A stretch of DNA of 64,000 nucleotides. Origin: Setoptus koraiensis (lineage: Eukaryota; Arthropoda). The stretch lies in the NCBI GenBank assembly GCA_048013815.1, contig CM106586.1:2418001-2482000 (forward strand), written 5' to 3'. Below the pieces are notes generated by a model. It saw only the letters and a list, made by a program, of their open reading frames with translations, did no database searches and had not been told where the DNA came from. Within the stretch, counting starts at the first letter, position 1; the number at the start of each line of letters is the position of its first letter. Shown here piece by piece: positions 32,027 to 45,100 of this stretch. A program made the position numbers and the translations under genes.

Positions 32027-34753
32027 TCAGTTGTTACCACCACTGCTACTGCTGCTACTACTGATTGATGCTAATGTTTGATTATAATGCTGAAATGTCC
32101 ACCTTTGTGCATCATTGTGCGGATGACAATCGGACATCTTTAGTTTTATCCTATCTCCAGCCAATTCCATACACATTCCACTAGTACTATGTCTGATATG
32201 TTGAGACTCTTGATCGTAATACCACAATTGATTACCGCCCGAACCATGACAAGGAAAAAGTATAACGTTCTGGCCTGCATAGTCTACACAAGCCTCGTCT
32301 CTCCTTATCTCGCCTTCTTTACTCAATAGCCAATACTGGTTACCGCCAGCCCCGTGGCAAGGATACACTCCCAATGGCTTGTGCATTTCGCTTTTTCGTG
32401 CCGGCGAGTCAAGGCACATTTTAATATCACCATGCGCCTCGTTGCGTACCTCACCATAAGCGACCGCTTCTCCGGGAATGAATAGTTCAGGATAGATCTC
32501 TTTCACAAAATATGAGAATGGCTTGCACTGTAGCTCTTGTCTTAACTTAATACGCTCACTGACATCACCAAAATCACCTAAATCATGGCCGATTCTGTCA
32601 TAGTAGTACTTCTTGTATTCGTCCATCCAAACTTCCGCCAGACGAACGCTATTGCGTTTGAGAACATTAACACCCGTGCGCCACTTGTATGGTGATCTCG
32701 ATCTAAATATATGTCCTACATGCGAGCATGGGATTATTTCAAGACTCCCACCGCACATCCACGTTTTGAATGAAAGCTCAAGATTTTCTCCGCCCCAAAT
32801 GTCGAAACCACTATCATAAGTTCCTAATTTCTCAAAGAAGGCCTTGTCTATACTGAAGAGACCGCCAGCCATAGTTGGTGATCTCACAGGCTCATAGGGG
32901 TGTGCTCTACGTTTTCTTTCTCTATCCGGTATAGAGTGCCAATTAAATTGAAGATTCCAATCGAAACCGCCCACGTTTATCGCGCTCGCGTCGCCTCTAT
33001 ACTGATACTCAAATGTTTTGTCATTTATGACATCTATCACGGGACAGACCACCGTGTGAGGGTCCTTTTGTATCCTTGTCAGTAGAGGCTCCAGCCATCC
33101 CTCGGCACATTCACAATGCGAATCCAAAAATGTCAACACTGGAGCAGTGGCGGCTTTGGCACCAAGAAGACGCGCTCTAATTAGCCCCTCTCTTTTTTTG
33201 GCACGAACTATTTTGACTATCTCCAAAGGTTTCACGTAGTTCTCCAATTGTTCTCCCAGATGGGGCTTGTTGGAAAAATCATCCACCAGAACTATCTCTT
33301 TGACGAGACGCTTCGGCGATCTATTTATAATTGAGTGTACAGTTCTCAATAACACGGACCAGGCTTCATTGTGGAAACATATAATAACACTTGTTGCTGG
33401 CAAATCTGTCGGGTTGGGATATTTCAGCGATTTACAGCTAGGATCCCTGACATCGGGCAGTGTGCGATTAAATGAAATCAAATCGCTTACATACTGATTG
33501 AAGGCATTGTTCTCCCAGCCAACATTAACAACATCCTGTTGTTCTTTGGTGAGATTCTTGAGCACTACAGGTCGGCCCATTTCTCCCGGGCCGCTTGGAT
33601 TGCTGGGTGGCGGTATGACGGCCGCATCCTGTCGATCGTCCTGTTCATCTTGTAACTCCTCCTCTTTAGTCTTCATTGCAACAATTTTATTCTTGTTTTT
33701 TAAGATATCCGCTTGCTTGAACAAATCTTTGTTTTTGTTGTTGAGCCTCGATTTGACCACTTGCATGAGTACGCCATCTTCACCTCTAGAATCATTGAGT
33801 GACGATTCAAATGATACAGATTCCTTGTTGTTGCTGTTTTCAGATGAGCGTATTTGGCTTTCGTCCATGGAATCGATGTTAGAATCGCCTCCTCGGTAAT
33901 AACTATTATCCTTGAGTGTGTTTGATGGTTCTCCGCTTATAATAACTACATTCTCACTGTTACTATTATGTTTGTTCGGAGCTTGTAGAGATTCCAATCT
34001 ATTGTTTGATAGTCGTTGTTGATGTCGGTTTATTTGTCGAATTTTATTATTCAATCTCATCAAATAAGCTGAATCAATGGCTGATGGAACATTCTGCTGG
34101 TCACCGATAGATTGTTCATCTTGCTGCTTGGCCGCTGAACTATCCAATAAATCACCATCAGATGTTAGATCATAGGAATTTGCATTTGAGTGTTTTGGTT
34201 GCTGGTGTTTCCAGTAACGCTCCTGTTGTTGGTTAAGTAGTCTATATATGGTATCTCGGTTTCTAATTGGCACTGCTTGATAATGTTGGCCCACTAGTTT
34301 CGGTGCAACGTTATCTTCAGCTGCATCAACATTGTTCCCGTTGCTAGATTCTATCACTAGATCATTATAACTATTTAATAGTTGATTGTCTACCGATTGC
34401 CTATTCACATAACCAGAGGGTACATTATAATTAGACAAAGATCTATTGATATCTGCCGAATAATTAATTATATCACTATTTGTATTTAGGTGATGCCTAT
34501 TGTTGTTGTTGATATGCTGTAAAGATTTCATATAAATCAATCTTTGATTAGTAGGGTCCAAAATGTCGCCTGCAGTGTCTCCGTCATTGTTATCCGCTGA
34601 TAATATTTGTGCTGCGGAACTCAATTGCTGCTGTGGCTGAGGCTGATAATTAATTACTGAGAATTGATAATAAATACTGGTCACTATCAATGCTGCGAAT
34701 GTTATAAATATTAATATCTTGAGCAGTTGACTTTTCCTCCTTGGAAGTAACAT
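32027..34753 (-). CDS. Polypeptide N-acetylgalactosaminyltransferase with long stem
   Basis: A single-exon, 908-aa Golgi type II membrane enzyme that starts mucin-type O-glycosylation by moving GalNAc from UDP-GalNAc to Ser/Thr. A basic N-terminus (LLPRRK) precedes the signal anchor (about 10-34). The stem (about 35-395) is unusually long, Asn/Gln/Ser-rich and disordered. The GT27 catalytic domain follows from about 450: TSVIICFHNEAWS, LVDDFSN, LDSHCEC (the DxH metal site at 544-546) and the Gal/GalNAc motif DIWGGENLELSF (651-662). The ricin-type lectin domain (about 767-890) has CLD and GGNQYW, GGNQLW, AQRW (QxW-type) repeats. The C-terminus is a Ser/Gly run. Most animal family members are about 500-650 aa, the excess here being stem. 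I cannot fix which GALNT subtype it is. Confidence 0.95.
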   Translation of the reverse strand: MLLPRRKSQLLKILIFITFAALIVTSIYYQFSVINYQPQPQQQLSSAAQILSADNNDGDTAGDILDPTNQRLIYMKSLQHINNNNRHHLNTNSDIINYSADINRSLSNYNVPSGYVNRQSVDNQLLNSYNDLVIESSNGNNVDAAEDNVAPKLVGQHYQAVPIRNRDTIYRLLNQQQERYWKHQQPKHSNANSYDLTSDGDLLDSSAAKQQDEQSIGDQQNVPSAIDSAYLMRLNNKIRQINRHQQRLSNNRLESLQAPNKHNSNSENVVIISGEPSNTLKDNSYYRGGDSNIDSMDESQIRSSENSNNKESVSFESSLNDSRGEDGVLMQVVKSRLNNKNKDLFKQADILKNKNKIVAMKTKEEELQDEQDDRQDAAVIPPPSNPSGPGEMGRPVVLKNLTKEQQDVVNVGWENNAFNQYVSDLISFNRTLPDVRDPSCKSLKYPNPTDLPATSVIICFHNEAWSVLLRTVHSIINRSPKRLVKEIVLVDDFSNKPHLGEQLENYVKPLEIVKIVRAKKREGLIRARLLGAKAATAPVLTFLDSHCECAEGWLEPLLTRIQKDPHTVVCPVIDVINDKTFEYQYRGDASAINVGGFDWNLQFNWHSIPDRERKRRAHPYEPVRSPTMAGGLFSIDKAFFEKLGTYDSGFDIWGGENLELSFKTWMCGGSLEIIPCSHVGHIFRSRSPYKWRTGVNVLKRNSVRLAEVWMDEYKKYYYDRIGHDLGDFGDVSERIKLRQELQCKPFSYFVKEIYPELFIPGEAVAYGEVRNEAHGDIKMCLDSPARKSEMHKPLGVYPCHGAGGNQYWLLSKEGEIRRDEACVDYAGQNVILFPCHGSGGNQLWYYDQESQHIRHSTSGMCMELAGDRIKLKMSDCHPHNDAQRWTFQHYNQTLASISSSSSSSGGNN

Positions 34754-37700
34754 CTCTGAATGAAAACGTTTCGCTGTAGCAAATGGTTACGAAAATGAAT
34801 ATGAATAGTGATAACAATTTAGTGTATCCGGTTTGTGTCGCAACAGTAATTTGTTGTATGAATTGGTCATATTGGTCACAATGGCCAGACAAATGATGAT
34901 GATTGGGCAATTGTTCACTAATTAGATTATGATGATTAACCAGAGACAATGTTGCATAAATAGTGGTGGGTGCATGTCGGCAATAGTATGGTGGGCATGT
35001 AAATGTTTTGGTGGATATTGATAGGTAGATATTTGTTTGTTTGAGCGAGAATGCATTGTTGTTGATGTTGAATTCATTCATTTAGTTCGTACAACGATAT
35101 CACATAGTCGAATTGATACGTCGCCGCGATCGGTGGAGTATCGGTGTGGAATTTGGAAATTGGTTTGATTGCGAGTTCGCGAAATCGCATTATGTTAATG
35201 ACGATGCAGATAGGGAAAAGTCGAAGATAGCATAGAATAGAGAAAGAAGATTATGATTAGTTGTGAGCTGCAGTAAACATTAAGAGTCACTTGTTATTTG
35301 TGTGTATTTGATTTCTCTCTTTCTCTGTCGCTGTCTCTCTCTATCTCTTTCTCTGTCTGTTTCTCTTAAGATTATCGCAATATACATAATTATCTAGCCA
35401 TGGCAGCAGCTATTGGCATAAGTAGCTGGCAGCATTAATAATGAGCTGAGCTGTAGCAGTAGCTGGTTCGATAGCTGCTGGAGCAGGTGGATATTAATAA
35501 TGCGAAGATGATATTTGCACATGAGTGCCTCTTCTTTTGAATAATATTCACAATAGTAGTATTATGTTCGTTGGCTCTGTCGCTGCCGTCGCCACTACCT
35601 TCTGCTATTTTTAATTATTTTTATTCTCATTCCCATTACTAGCCCTCGTTGTCTTTGTGTAGCTACTGGTAGTCGACACTACCACTATTATCGTAATGCA
35701 TCGACCTCTCAATGTAGCTCTGCAAATAGCTAACCAAATCAACTTTGCATAGCAGCGAGTTCATCAATTACTAGTATTACCATACAACAGTGGCATTTGT
35801 ATAAATTGAATTGATCTTAAGACTAATACTGCTACTACTACCACCAGCACCTATCTTGATACTATTTCTGTATATCTTATGTACCTGCTAATCACAATGG
35901 GTGAATGAATGTGCGCGCGTTTCGTGACGCGTGACGTAATTTACATATAGCACCACCGATATAGGTGGACTATTGCTGATAACTAACAGTAATAATGATA
36001 ATAACACCACTAATAAAGTATCACAGTAACAATAATAATACCATTATCATTATTACTATTATTCTGCTTATTATCTATATGATAACAATGATGACGAAGA
36101 TGATGATGATGATGAGCACCGTATGACTACTTTGTTATACGGCTAGCCAAATAAAAGTTGCAACGAGTAGCAGGTGTATGCATTGGAAACTAATTAACTC
36201 ATAATGAAAATAACCTAGACAGCCTACAAGATTTGAGTGGTGGCCGCTCATTACTAACAAGGGTAATTAATTGATTAAGCATACACGTTGGTGCCTACAC
36301 AAACTCGATTCTATCTCTTAATTGATCTTTGGGAAACAATACAAAACAATATAAAACAGCAGCAGACGGGGATGTGTAAGGTTACGACAAGAGAGGAATC
36401 AGGATATGCAAAAACAAAGATATATAGAATGAGTTTTGAATAACAGTAATAACAACAACAACAACGTGATTTATCATCATCATGCCAATATCTAATCCAA
36501 CAGTCGTAAGGCTTTTACGAGTTGGCGATGTTGTTGTCGTTGTTGTTGGTGGTGTTTTTATTGTTGTTTCGTTGTCATAAAAGAGATTGTTTTACTACTG
36601 GTGATATTGTGGCGGTGATTCGGTCATCGCACATGCAATAGACTAATCTGAAAGTCGTCTAGACTGATTGCAATAATTGCTCTATATAAGCAGAAAACTT
36701 TTGGCCTTTCCTTATTCTGTTATTTAGCTCTCTTTGCCAGTTGGTCACTTGATATGTATAACACTCCGTACATTTGACAGTTGTTTGTCAAGTATATGTG
36801 TGTGTGCGCGCGCGCGACATAATTAACTAGTTACGTAATAACAAGCGTAATCATGGGCACAGTTGAGGTTGTAATTACAATATGTATATTAGACTTATAC
36901 ATCAAAATGAGCATACATACAACACATGGTTAGTTGCATCATCACAAGTGGAAGCAGCAGCGGCGACATGTGTGTAATTACCATTGACATTAATACATAT
37001 AAGGACGCAGAAGGAGAGATACTTTTGTTGGTAGGCATGTAGGGCGAGAAAAAACAACAACATTCGTTGGAACAAACAATTAAAAAGGCAACATCATCAT
37101 GGTGATTGTGTGGTTGTCGTCGATAATGCTGGATATCATATCATGGTTAGTTGTTTGAAGTTCAAACTTTTGAAATTGGTCGTCGCCGTTGTTGTAGTTG
37201 TTTTGAGAAACTCTGCCAGAGTTACTGGCAATCTATTATTGGTAGTGTATGTGTGTTTAAGAGGAAGCAAATGGCCATCAGAGAAGGAGAGGAAAAAAAC
37301 TGTTTGCTGTCGGCGATTGTTAAATAACAATGGTTTTAGTTGCAATTGTCGCCACTGATGCGACAAACGAAACCCGCTGGCCATTGTTTTTGCAAGCTAC
37401 ACACATTTATAGTTTGTTTTAGCTACAGTTTTATTAATAGGGTTCGAAACATACAGTCGACTTGAATAACAAGTACACTTAAACTCATTCAGTATAATGG
37501 TATCATCGTTTCGAAGATCAAATTCGTTAGCCTAATTGTAATAATGGAACCCATTATTTTTGTCCTCAATATAGCAATTTGTTGTTTGTGTTGAGCAATA
37601 TAGTGCAGTGCACAGTTGACTAACTACACAGACTTTCACGAAGACTGTTAAACTATTCATCATGGTCGCCATTGATAGGCAGCCTGATGATCAAGTGTAT

Positions 37701-38090
37701 CGCAAATGAGCCATTGATTGACTTGGGTGATCTTGTTTGTCTAAACAACGATGACAAAGACAATAATAACTAGGTTACTCAATTGTGCAATATGGTGTCA
37801 TAATGGCGATGTGCCACAATGATAACAACACAGTCATGATGAAACAAATAATAGCACCGTCTGTCTTGTGCCCAATCGTGAGACGAGGCGTTGTTTGTTA
37901 TTGTCTAAATGATACCCGATAATGAGGCCAAACCGACACAATACAGACAATACAACAGCCAGCAGGTGTCGTGTTGTTGGGGCTGTTTTTGTGAGACAGA
38001 TGTTTGGCTGACAATTGTGAGGTGACAATAGGATTAGAAGGATGCGGGGACTAGCGGCGACCAGAAGTCTGGCAAGACTCGTGCGCTCGC

Positions 38091-38117
38091 CGCATTTCTG
38101 GTCAGACCAGAAATGCG
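38091..38117. repeat. Perfect 13-bp inverted repeat, 1-nt loop
   Basis: The arm CGCATTTCTGGTC, a single A, then its exact reverse complement. It is in the GC-richer island. Confidence 0.85.
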
Positions 38118-39932
38118 TTCGAATAGCGCGCCCGGCAGCAACGCATGCGCGTGCATGGGACTGGTCGTCTGTCTGGCCGGCTGAAACGCCTGCGGACAAT
38201 GGAAATAGACGCACGCACAAACTGGACAACAACAACAACAACAAAAACAACAACAACAACTGGTCATCGCTGTTTGTTGCTGGTTCATCGATTGTTGCTG
38301 GTCACCGGTTGAAACTGTTGACAATGGTGAAATATCGATAAGGAGGGTGCTGCAGCACGATGATAATCGCACATTAACCGATAATCTGTGATGATTGCGC
38401 TGCCTGTCGGTCTGTTGGAATTGGTGGCTTTGGACGAGACGACTTACCCAGTGACACTCGATTGGGGACCCGTTTTTTTCTGCGCGTGTGTGTGTGTGTT
38501 TGTAAATCAATCAATCGATAATAAATGGGCTTTCTGATTGTGAGTGTTGTGGACCTGTTGACACATTATACGTGGTTGCGTTTGATTTGATTTTGCTTGC
38601 TGTTTGTTGGCATTTGCACGATTGATGTTCGATGTTGGTTGGCTGGCGTGATGAATGCGATCAACTTTTGAGCATCGATGATTGGGTGTGTGTGTATTGG
38701 ATAATGACAATTAGTGTGTGACGCGATTGTCTTTACGTAACTATTGGCCGCGTCTCATGGTCAGTGTGTGATGTTGTCTTGCAGTGTGTTGTGTGTGGCA
38801 TTGGCGAGGATAACAAAATGAACGAAATGAGAGTTGAGCGCAACTGCAGCGGCCACTCGACGATGTGAGCAACAATAAATAGCTAGTGTAACTGGTGGTC
38901 AAGTGTACGATACAAGAGTGCTGATTCTGTATAGTAAAGAATGATATTCACACACACACTCACACAGTCACTGACACACGCAGAGCGAAATATTCACAAA
39001 TCAGAGATCGCCGATGGAAATCAGTGCTCGTTTGCTGTGCTCGCTGCTCACTGATCACACACTGGGCCTTGCGTGAACGATAACTGTTGTCAACTGCTCA
39101 CGCTGTATATTCGCCTGTGGATACTTGTGAGTGTGCGCAGCGAATTGCGCACAGTGCGTAAGTGAGCGCAGTTTTGGCTCACAAGTGAGCAAATTTCTAG
39201 CGATACAGCAAAGAAGCAGCTTGTTGTGTGTGTTGAAATGCCAATGGTGCTGACGGCATTCAAACAACTGACAAGGTGACTTTTTATTATACCTGCGAGC
39301 TTGCACCTGTCTGCTCATCGGTTGCTATGGCATTGACTGGTCCATTGGCCGATACTGCTTCTGGGCTGCGCAGCTCTGGCTACGAGGCAAAAAGTGGTTT
39401 TGCGCGACTCGCCCATTCACCTGTTCGCTCGTCTTCGTCTTGGTCGCTTCATTCTGCGCTCCTTCGCTTCTCGGCTTCTTCGTCGCTTGGCTTATGCGTG
39501 GCCGGCCGATGCCGACGCCAGCATCGGTGATAATTTTCGATAGGCAGCGCCGGCCATTCTCACAATTCTCGAATGTTGCGGACCGACGCCGAACGTTGGC
39601 GACTGTCGCCAGCATCGTCTATCGCCAGCGTCCATCTGTGGCCCGGGTCGCACTGGCCGGCGCATTCGAGCGCCATGACACGATCGCCTAGACTCTGCAT
39701 GCCATAGAGAGAGAGCGCAACAAATCGAACGAATATGCGCTCGAATAGGATCTTGCCAGCGGCCAATAACTCACCGTCAGTCGGCCGCATAATGTGTGTG
39801 CGATATGAGCGTGCCCAGTGTCAGGCCAGTGCCCATGCAATATCTGGCCATCTCTCGGTATCTGGCTGCATGCTGCACCATAGACTGAAGTGCGCAAAAT
39901 TGTGCAAAATTGCGAGCTGCCCATTGCTGTCA

Positions 39933-40030
39933 TGTCACACGGCGACGTCAAACTGGCTTCAGTTTGACGTTGCTTCAGTTTGGTGTTGGCTCAGTTTGGC
40001 GTTGCCTCAGTTTGACGCTGCCGTGTGACA
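39933..40030. repeat. 98-bp inverted repeat with internal tandem copies
   Basis: The outer 23-bp arms (39933-39955 and 40008-40030) pair with two mismatches. Inside, ACGTCAAACTG is followed by GCTT and its exact reverse complement. The right half is then repeated about four times as a roughly 16-17-bp unit around CAGTTTGACGTTG. It looks like a hairpin followed by tandem copying. No coding content. Confidence 0.85.
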
Positions 40031-40585
40031 GACGAATGGAGTGAGCTGTTGTTGTCGGTGGCGCATGGACGGCGACAACAGCGATACTTGGATGCTGCAC
40101 TTTTTGCACACTCAACCGAGAGAGCCAGTTGTGTGGCAAGGCAGCATCGTCATCTTTGCGGCTAGCCAAGTGGTCCGCTATTGCCCGACAACCACAACTG
40201 GCCATCGCAACGCTGTCAACGACAACATTCAACAAACACCGCCAGCCAGGCCAAGGTGAGCTTGCTGTTGTTTCATCATTATTATCATTATTATTATTGC
40301 GGCGTTACTAGCGCCACTAGTTGGTGGCAGTTGGCACAATTTGGGCCGCAATGCGCCCGACTGTTTGTGGCTGCGCAACGCAATGCGCCACAATGCGCCA
40401 CTCGGCCAATATTCATGTGTGGATATGGCCGTCACATTCATGGCTGGCGTGTCTGCAGACTGTGTAATCTACAAACTGTAGACCATTTTAGACATGTAGT
40501 GTGGCATGGCATATTGGATATTACATAATACACAATATTATATATACAATATGTGTAGCATTAATATGTATTGGAGCTAATCCAG

Positions 40586-40586
40586 T

Positions 40587-40615
<29 letters not shown>
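40586..40615. repeat. (TG)n microsatellite
   Basis: A pure TG run of about 30 bp. Confidence 0.95.
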
Positions 40616-40619
<4 letters not shown>

Positions 40620-40865
40620 GCTATAGGCTGGCCGGTGGTGGCAAGCGATAAAAAATGTCGTCGTAAAAAGAAAAATCGCTTTTTGACACGGTGCCAAGTG
40701 GCCACAGGCCGGCTTGTCATGATGCAACATGAACGCAGCAGATGCAGTTGTTGTTGCTTGTGGCCAGTGGCTTGTGGCAACAACAACAACAACAACTTTG
40801 CTAGTAAACAAAGCTAGTGTTGTTGCAGTATCACCGCCACTGGCCAATACATACGCTGGCCGTAG

Positions 40866-40905
40866 CTGGCCAATAGTACATATGAGCTCATGTACTATTG
40901 GCCAG
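40866..40905. repeat. Near-perfect palindrome, 40 bp
   Basis: CTGGCCAATAGTACAT at the left matches the reverse complement of the right arm exactly. The centre GAGCTC is itself a palindrome, so the arms extend to 20 bp apart from a 2-nt insertion. Confidence 0.85.
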
Positions 40906-41590
40906 TTAATTTATGGCTACCAGTAGCCGCGAATGGCATGCGCGTGATTTGTGTTATGTCATACATCTCGCAACAGTAAACACTTTGAAATTGGTTATAG
41001 AGACTGCTGCCCACAGAAAGTCATCAACTACCACTACAGAGCAATAATTACAAATGCAACAACAACAACAACAACAGCAACAACCCAACTGGCAACAACA
41101 AACTATATATTGTATAGATCGGCCAGAGAAGACACACACACACACAGGGCCCACTAAGGTAAAGGGTGATTCAACTGAAACCTGACCACTTTTTGTCTAT
41201 TGGCTGGCCAGTTGTTGCCGGCGCGGCCGAGTGCAGCTGAGCAGGCGATTTTGATTTCGTTTCGATCATCGCATGTCAGTGTCTCACCAGACTACATTTA
41301 TTACATAATTTGCAGTGACTCGCAGCCATTCATTCGCGCTTCGAAGCGACTCGCAACCGCCATTGAGACAACTCATCACAGACACTCATACTCACAAAGA
41401 TTCGTAATCTCGATCGCGGCGAACAATCGCACAGTTTGCTGCAGCATGTTGCACTTGTTAGTTAACTTGACTCGCTGGGCTCTCTCTCTCTGTCTCGTTT
41501 GCTCGCCGGCTCGCTCAAGATCGGCAAAGCGCCAATCAAGGACACCTAATGAGACTGACAACTCGATCAGCCGACAACCTTGAGCGTCGT

Positions 41591-41660
41591 CGTTCTTCGT
41601 CATTCTCGGCCATTCTTCGTCATTCTTCGCCATTCTTCGCCATTCTTCGCCATCCTTCGC
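41591..41660. repeat. Tandem repeat, seven 10-bp units
   Basis: Units of CATTCTTCGC with few changes, exactly in 10-bp register over 70 bp. Confidence 0.9.
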
Positions 41661-42079
41661 TGTGCCCAATGGCAAGCTCGTTTCTTTTCCGACGCACCGA
41701 TAGCCGGGCCAGCCTAGTGCTAGTTGCAGTGTGGCAAGTGTTGCGCAAGTGCTTTTTGCGAGCAAACAACAAGTGATCGCCCAACTCTAACAAGTGTCCA
41801 GTGTTTCGCAAAGATCACAGTGTGACCATCGCTAGTGACCACAAGTGAGCCAATCAACCAATGGCTCACTCCGAGAATGCGCACACATCTCCACATACTC
41901 TGTGGCTTGTCGTGTTTGCGGGCGGAAGTATTAAAAATTGCTGTTGCATGATAGGCCTGGCAAACATGATAATCTCATAATGCTGATATGTCTGACATGC
42001 AACAGTGTACATGTAGCCAACTGTCGATACAAGCATCAGCTCTGGCCAGTCTGCACTACGGGCAGCTTCCTGTGTTTTT

Positions 42080-42119
42080 GTTCATTGGGCTTGCGTGGTC
42101 ACACGCCAGCCCAATGAAC
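42080..42119. repeat. Near-perfect 18-bp inverted repeat, 4-nt loop
   Basis: The arm GTTCATTGGGCTTGCGTG pairs with its downstream complement with one mismatch; the loop is GTCA. Confidence 0.85.
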
Positions 42120-45100
42120 GTCTACAGCATCAATTGTTCGAGCGCCGCAACGCCGGGGCCCTAACCACTAATTACAATGACAACTAATTAGGTCCGTCGC
42201 TGACCATATGATGGCGCACATTTGCGCACACACACCTGTCTCACAATCACACCTTTCCTTATGGGTGGCTAATTGAAACCACACACACACACACACACAC
42301 ACACTTTTGTATACATTATTTCATGCGCATACACCACCGGCTAAATATATCCTAATTATAAGCTCCCATTTTCCGTATTTTTGTCTTGTCGTTTGCGTGC
42401 GCCCGTCCGACTAACTGCGTGATCAATGACGACCATACAATAAGTATAAGGTGGCTGTACAGGTTGCAATTAGTCACGATCATGACACCACGCAAACAGT
42501 GCCGCTACATTCGGACAATTTTCAAGTGTGTGCAAGTGTGTGAATTTGGCTGGCTGTTTTACATTCAACAACTAGTGTTATGTTTCAAACCAAACAAACA
42601 CACACATAATAAAAACACACACTAAACACTTGCGAGAATTGTGTTAAAAGCTCGTGCATAAGCGGGCCACTTTTGCCACCAGCCAGCCAGCCCAACAAAT
42701 ATGATAATGAAATTCGGCGTCTTGCCAGCAGCAGGCCGAGAGATGTATCAAGTTTCAAGCTGCAAGTTTTAAGCCGCCGACTCTTTTGTTGGCTGTTACC
42801 CGGCAGCTATCAACAGCCAAGCAACGGGTTAGCTGGCGCCGTCAGCTGATAAAGATAAGCCTCTTGTTGTTGGCGCTAAGCTTGTGCCTGCGCCGAGAAG
42901 AAGCCCCCTAAAGAGAATAATGGAGTTACGGATAGAGCGGTGGTATGTAATTATCGTCTAATCGTATCATCAGCATCCATGGCAACCGGCGCTGCAGTCG
43001 TCGTCGTCGTCTTCGTATAGTCGTAAAGTGGCAACTAAAGTCATAAATAAAGAGCCTGTAATTGACAAGACAACTACCCTTCTTCTTCGTGTTCTTTTTC
43101 TTTGTCATTCCTTGCCTGCTGTCAATTCGCTATGTTGTTGTTTTGCTTGTTTCTCTTGTCACCTCGATATGCATTTGTTTGCCATTTTGCAGGCAGGCAC
43201 GCAGGCTGACTGGCTGACTGGCTGGCTGGCTGGCGTGTCATTGCTCACAACCGCATTAGCTCTGTCATTATCCGTCTCTGCTGCCTATCTGTTGTTAATT
43301 ATCATTGTGTGTTTCTGATAATAACTCATGCTAATATTCACAGGTGGATGTGTGCGTGTCATCGCACACAGGTGAACATGAACAATAATAACAGAAACAA
43401 TGGCAATGAGATGCTAGCACCATACTAATACCATTGTCTGACAATGGCCACTTCCAGCAGCAACCATAAAGGAGCGCAGCCCAATTTGAATAATGCGCAC
43501 AGATATGCTCTGGAGTGAAAAATTTGGTCGAGTTTCGCATCATCGTCGCGACAATTGTACACTTTTGTCAGCCCATTATCGTTCGCCCGCCAAACTTTGC
43601 CTTTGGCGCCATTCTATACGAGCGAACTAGCCAGACTCTGGTTACCAGAGCGAGCTCGCTAATCTGATGGTGAGACAACGGAAACGACAAAAACGCGCGC
43701 GCGAGAAATATGATCGCTTCGCTCGATGATTGTCGAACTCATGCCGATGATGATTTAATGACTTGATGGCATACACACGCACTCAAACACATATAAACAA
43801 ACAACAACTAACAAACAATATAAATAATAGAGATAATACAATTGTGGTTTGCGCAAATCAACACCATTAATCATCCTGCTCGATCAGTGTGTGCTATACT
43901 GTCGCTGACAATCACAGAGCGCACCATCAACGTCAAAGTTGGTTAGCTATGATTTGATAAAATTAATTGGCTAGAGAAAGACATTAAACTGTTGGCTGGG
44001 AAGAGCGTTCAAACTGGATAGAGAAGCGTCGTATTGGCAACACACATCCAGCCATTGAGTTGTGGCACAACAATAAGCGGAACAAAGAAGCCACACGATA
44101 AACAAGAATGTATTATAAGAATGTATTATCTGGATAGGCAAACATTACTATTACCATTATTATTATCAGTATCAAAGCTTTGTTTGCATTGTCAGTTATC
44201 AATCATATTACGACGATCATCTTTGGGGAGCCGACGAGCAGCAATTATCGGTTTGCATTATAATCATTAATGTTGTTGCTACTGCTGCCGCCGCCACGAG
44301 ACCAGCAGAGTCGCTTGGTCGCACAAATTGAGAGCTTGAATATTAATTTCAATTGACTGCCAGTGATAACAACATAACGGTGTTTTGTCGGTCATTAGAC
44401 CACAATTTGATTGATTGACTCTCTGTTGGCTCATAGGTAGCTCATCATATGCTATCTGAGAACCGATGAAAGCGAGCCAGTTCTTCTTGTATCATTCGCC
44501 TTCTTGTATCTACCAATCATCGGCCAACCAAACAGCCAATCAAAATGTCTTAAAACTGCTGCTAATCTACACTGTAATGTATCAGTTATATTGATAAATA
44601 ATCAGCGAATAATCACTGCCAAACGATTATGATCGGTCGTAAAATATTTGATAGTAAAAAAAAAATAATCAGTTTTACACTGAACAGTAGGCAAAACAGT
44701 TTGATAAGAACAAAACAACAAAGATCCCCTTAGCGGTGCTCACAATAAAGATTGTAACTGCTAACAGTTGTAACTAAGCGTGAAACTTTTATAATTCAAG
44801 CTGCCAGACTAGATACGGAAGATACTACGAACAAACAAAAATCTGTTAGTTACTCTATCTAATATGCAATAATATGCAGCTCAGCAAATTTTACACACTT
44901 GAGAATTAACATTGTAAATGTTGCTCAGCCAGATATTATGAGTGCTCGCGTGTTAAAGCAGCCACTTCGTAACAATAGCAACGTAATTATTTATACATTT
45001 CAATTACAATTTGCCAGCCAACACTCACAACTCGGACGAGTTAGCTCGCGAAGCTGATAAACTAGAATAATTTAAGCAAATGTAGCTGCTTGTCATTAGC

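Noticed and set aside
32613-33899. Plus-strand ORFs opposite the GalNAc-transferase
   Set aside because: They are antisense shadows of the conserved catalytic and stem coding sequence.
38034-41811. Many overlapping ORFs of 60-160 codons on both strands
   Set aside because: Same reason as the 10-13 kb island: low-complexity, frame-independent openness without family signal.
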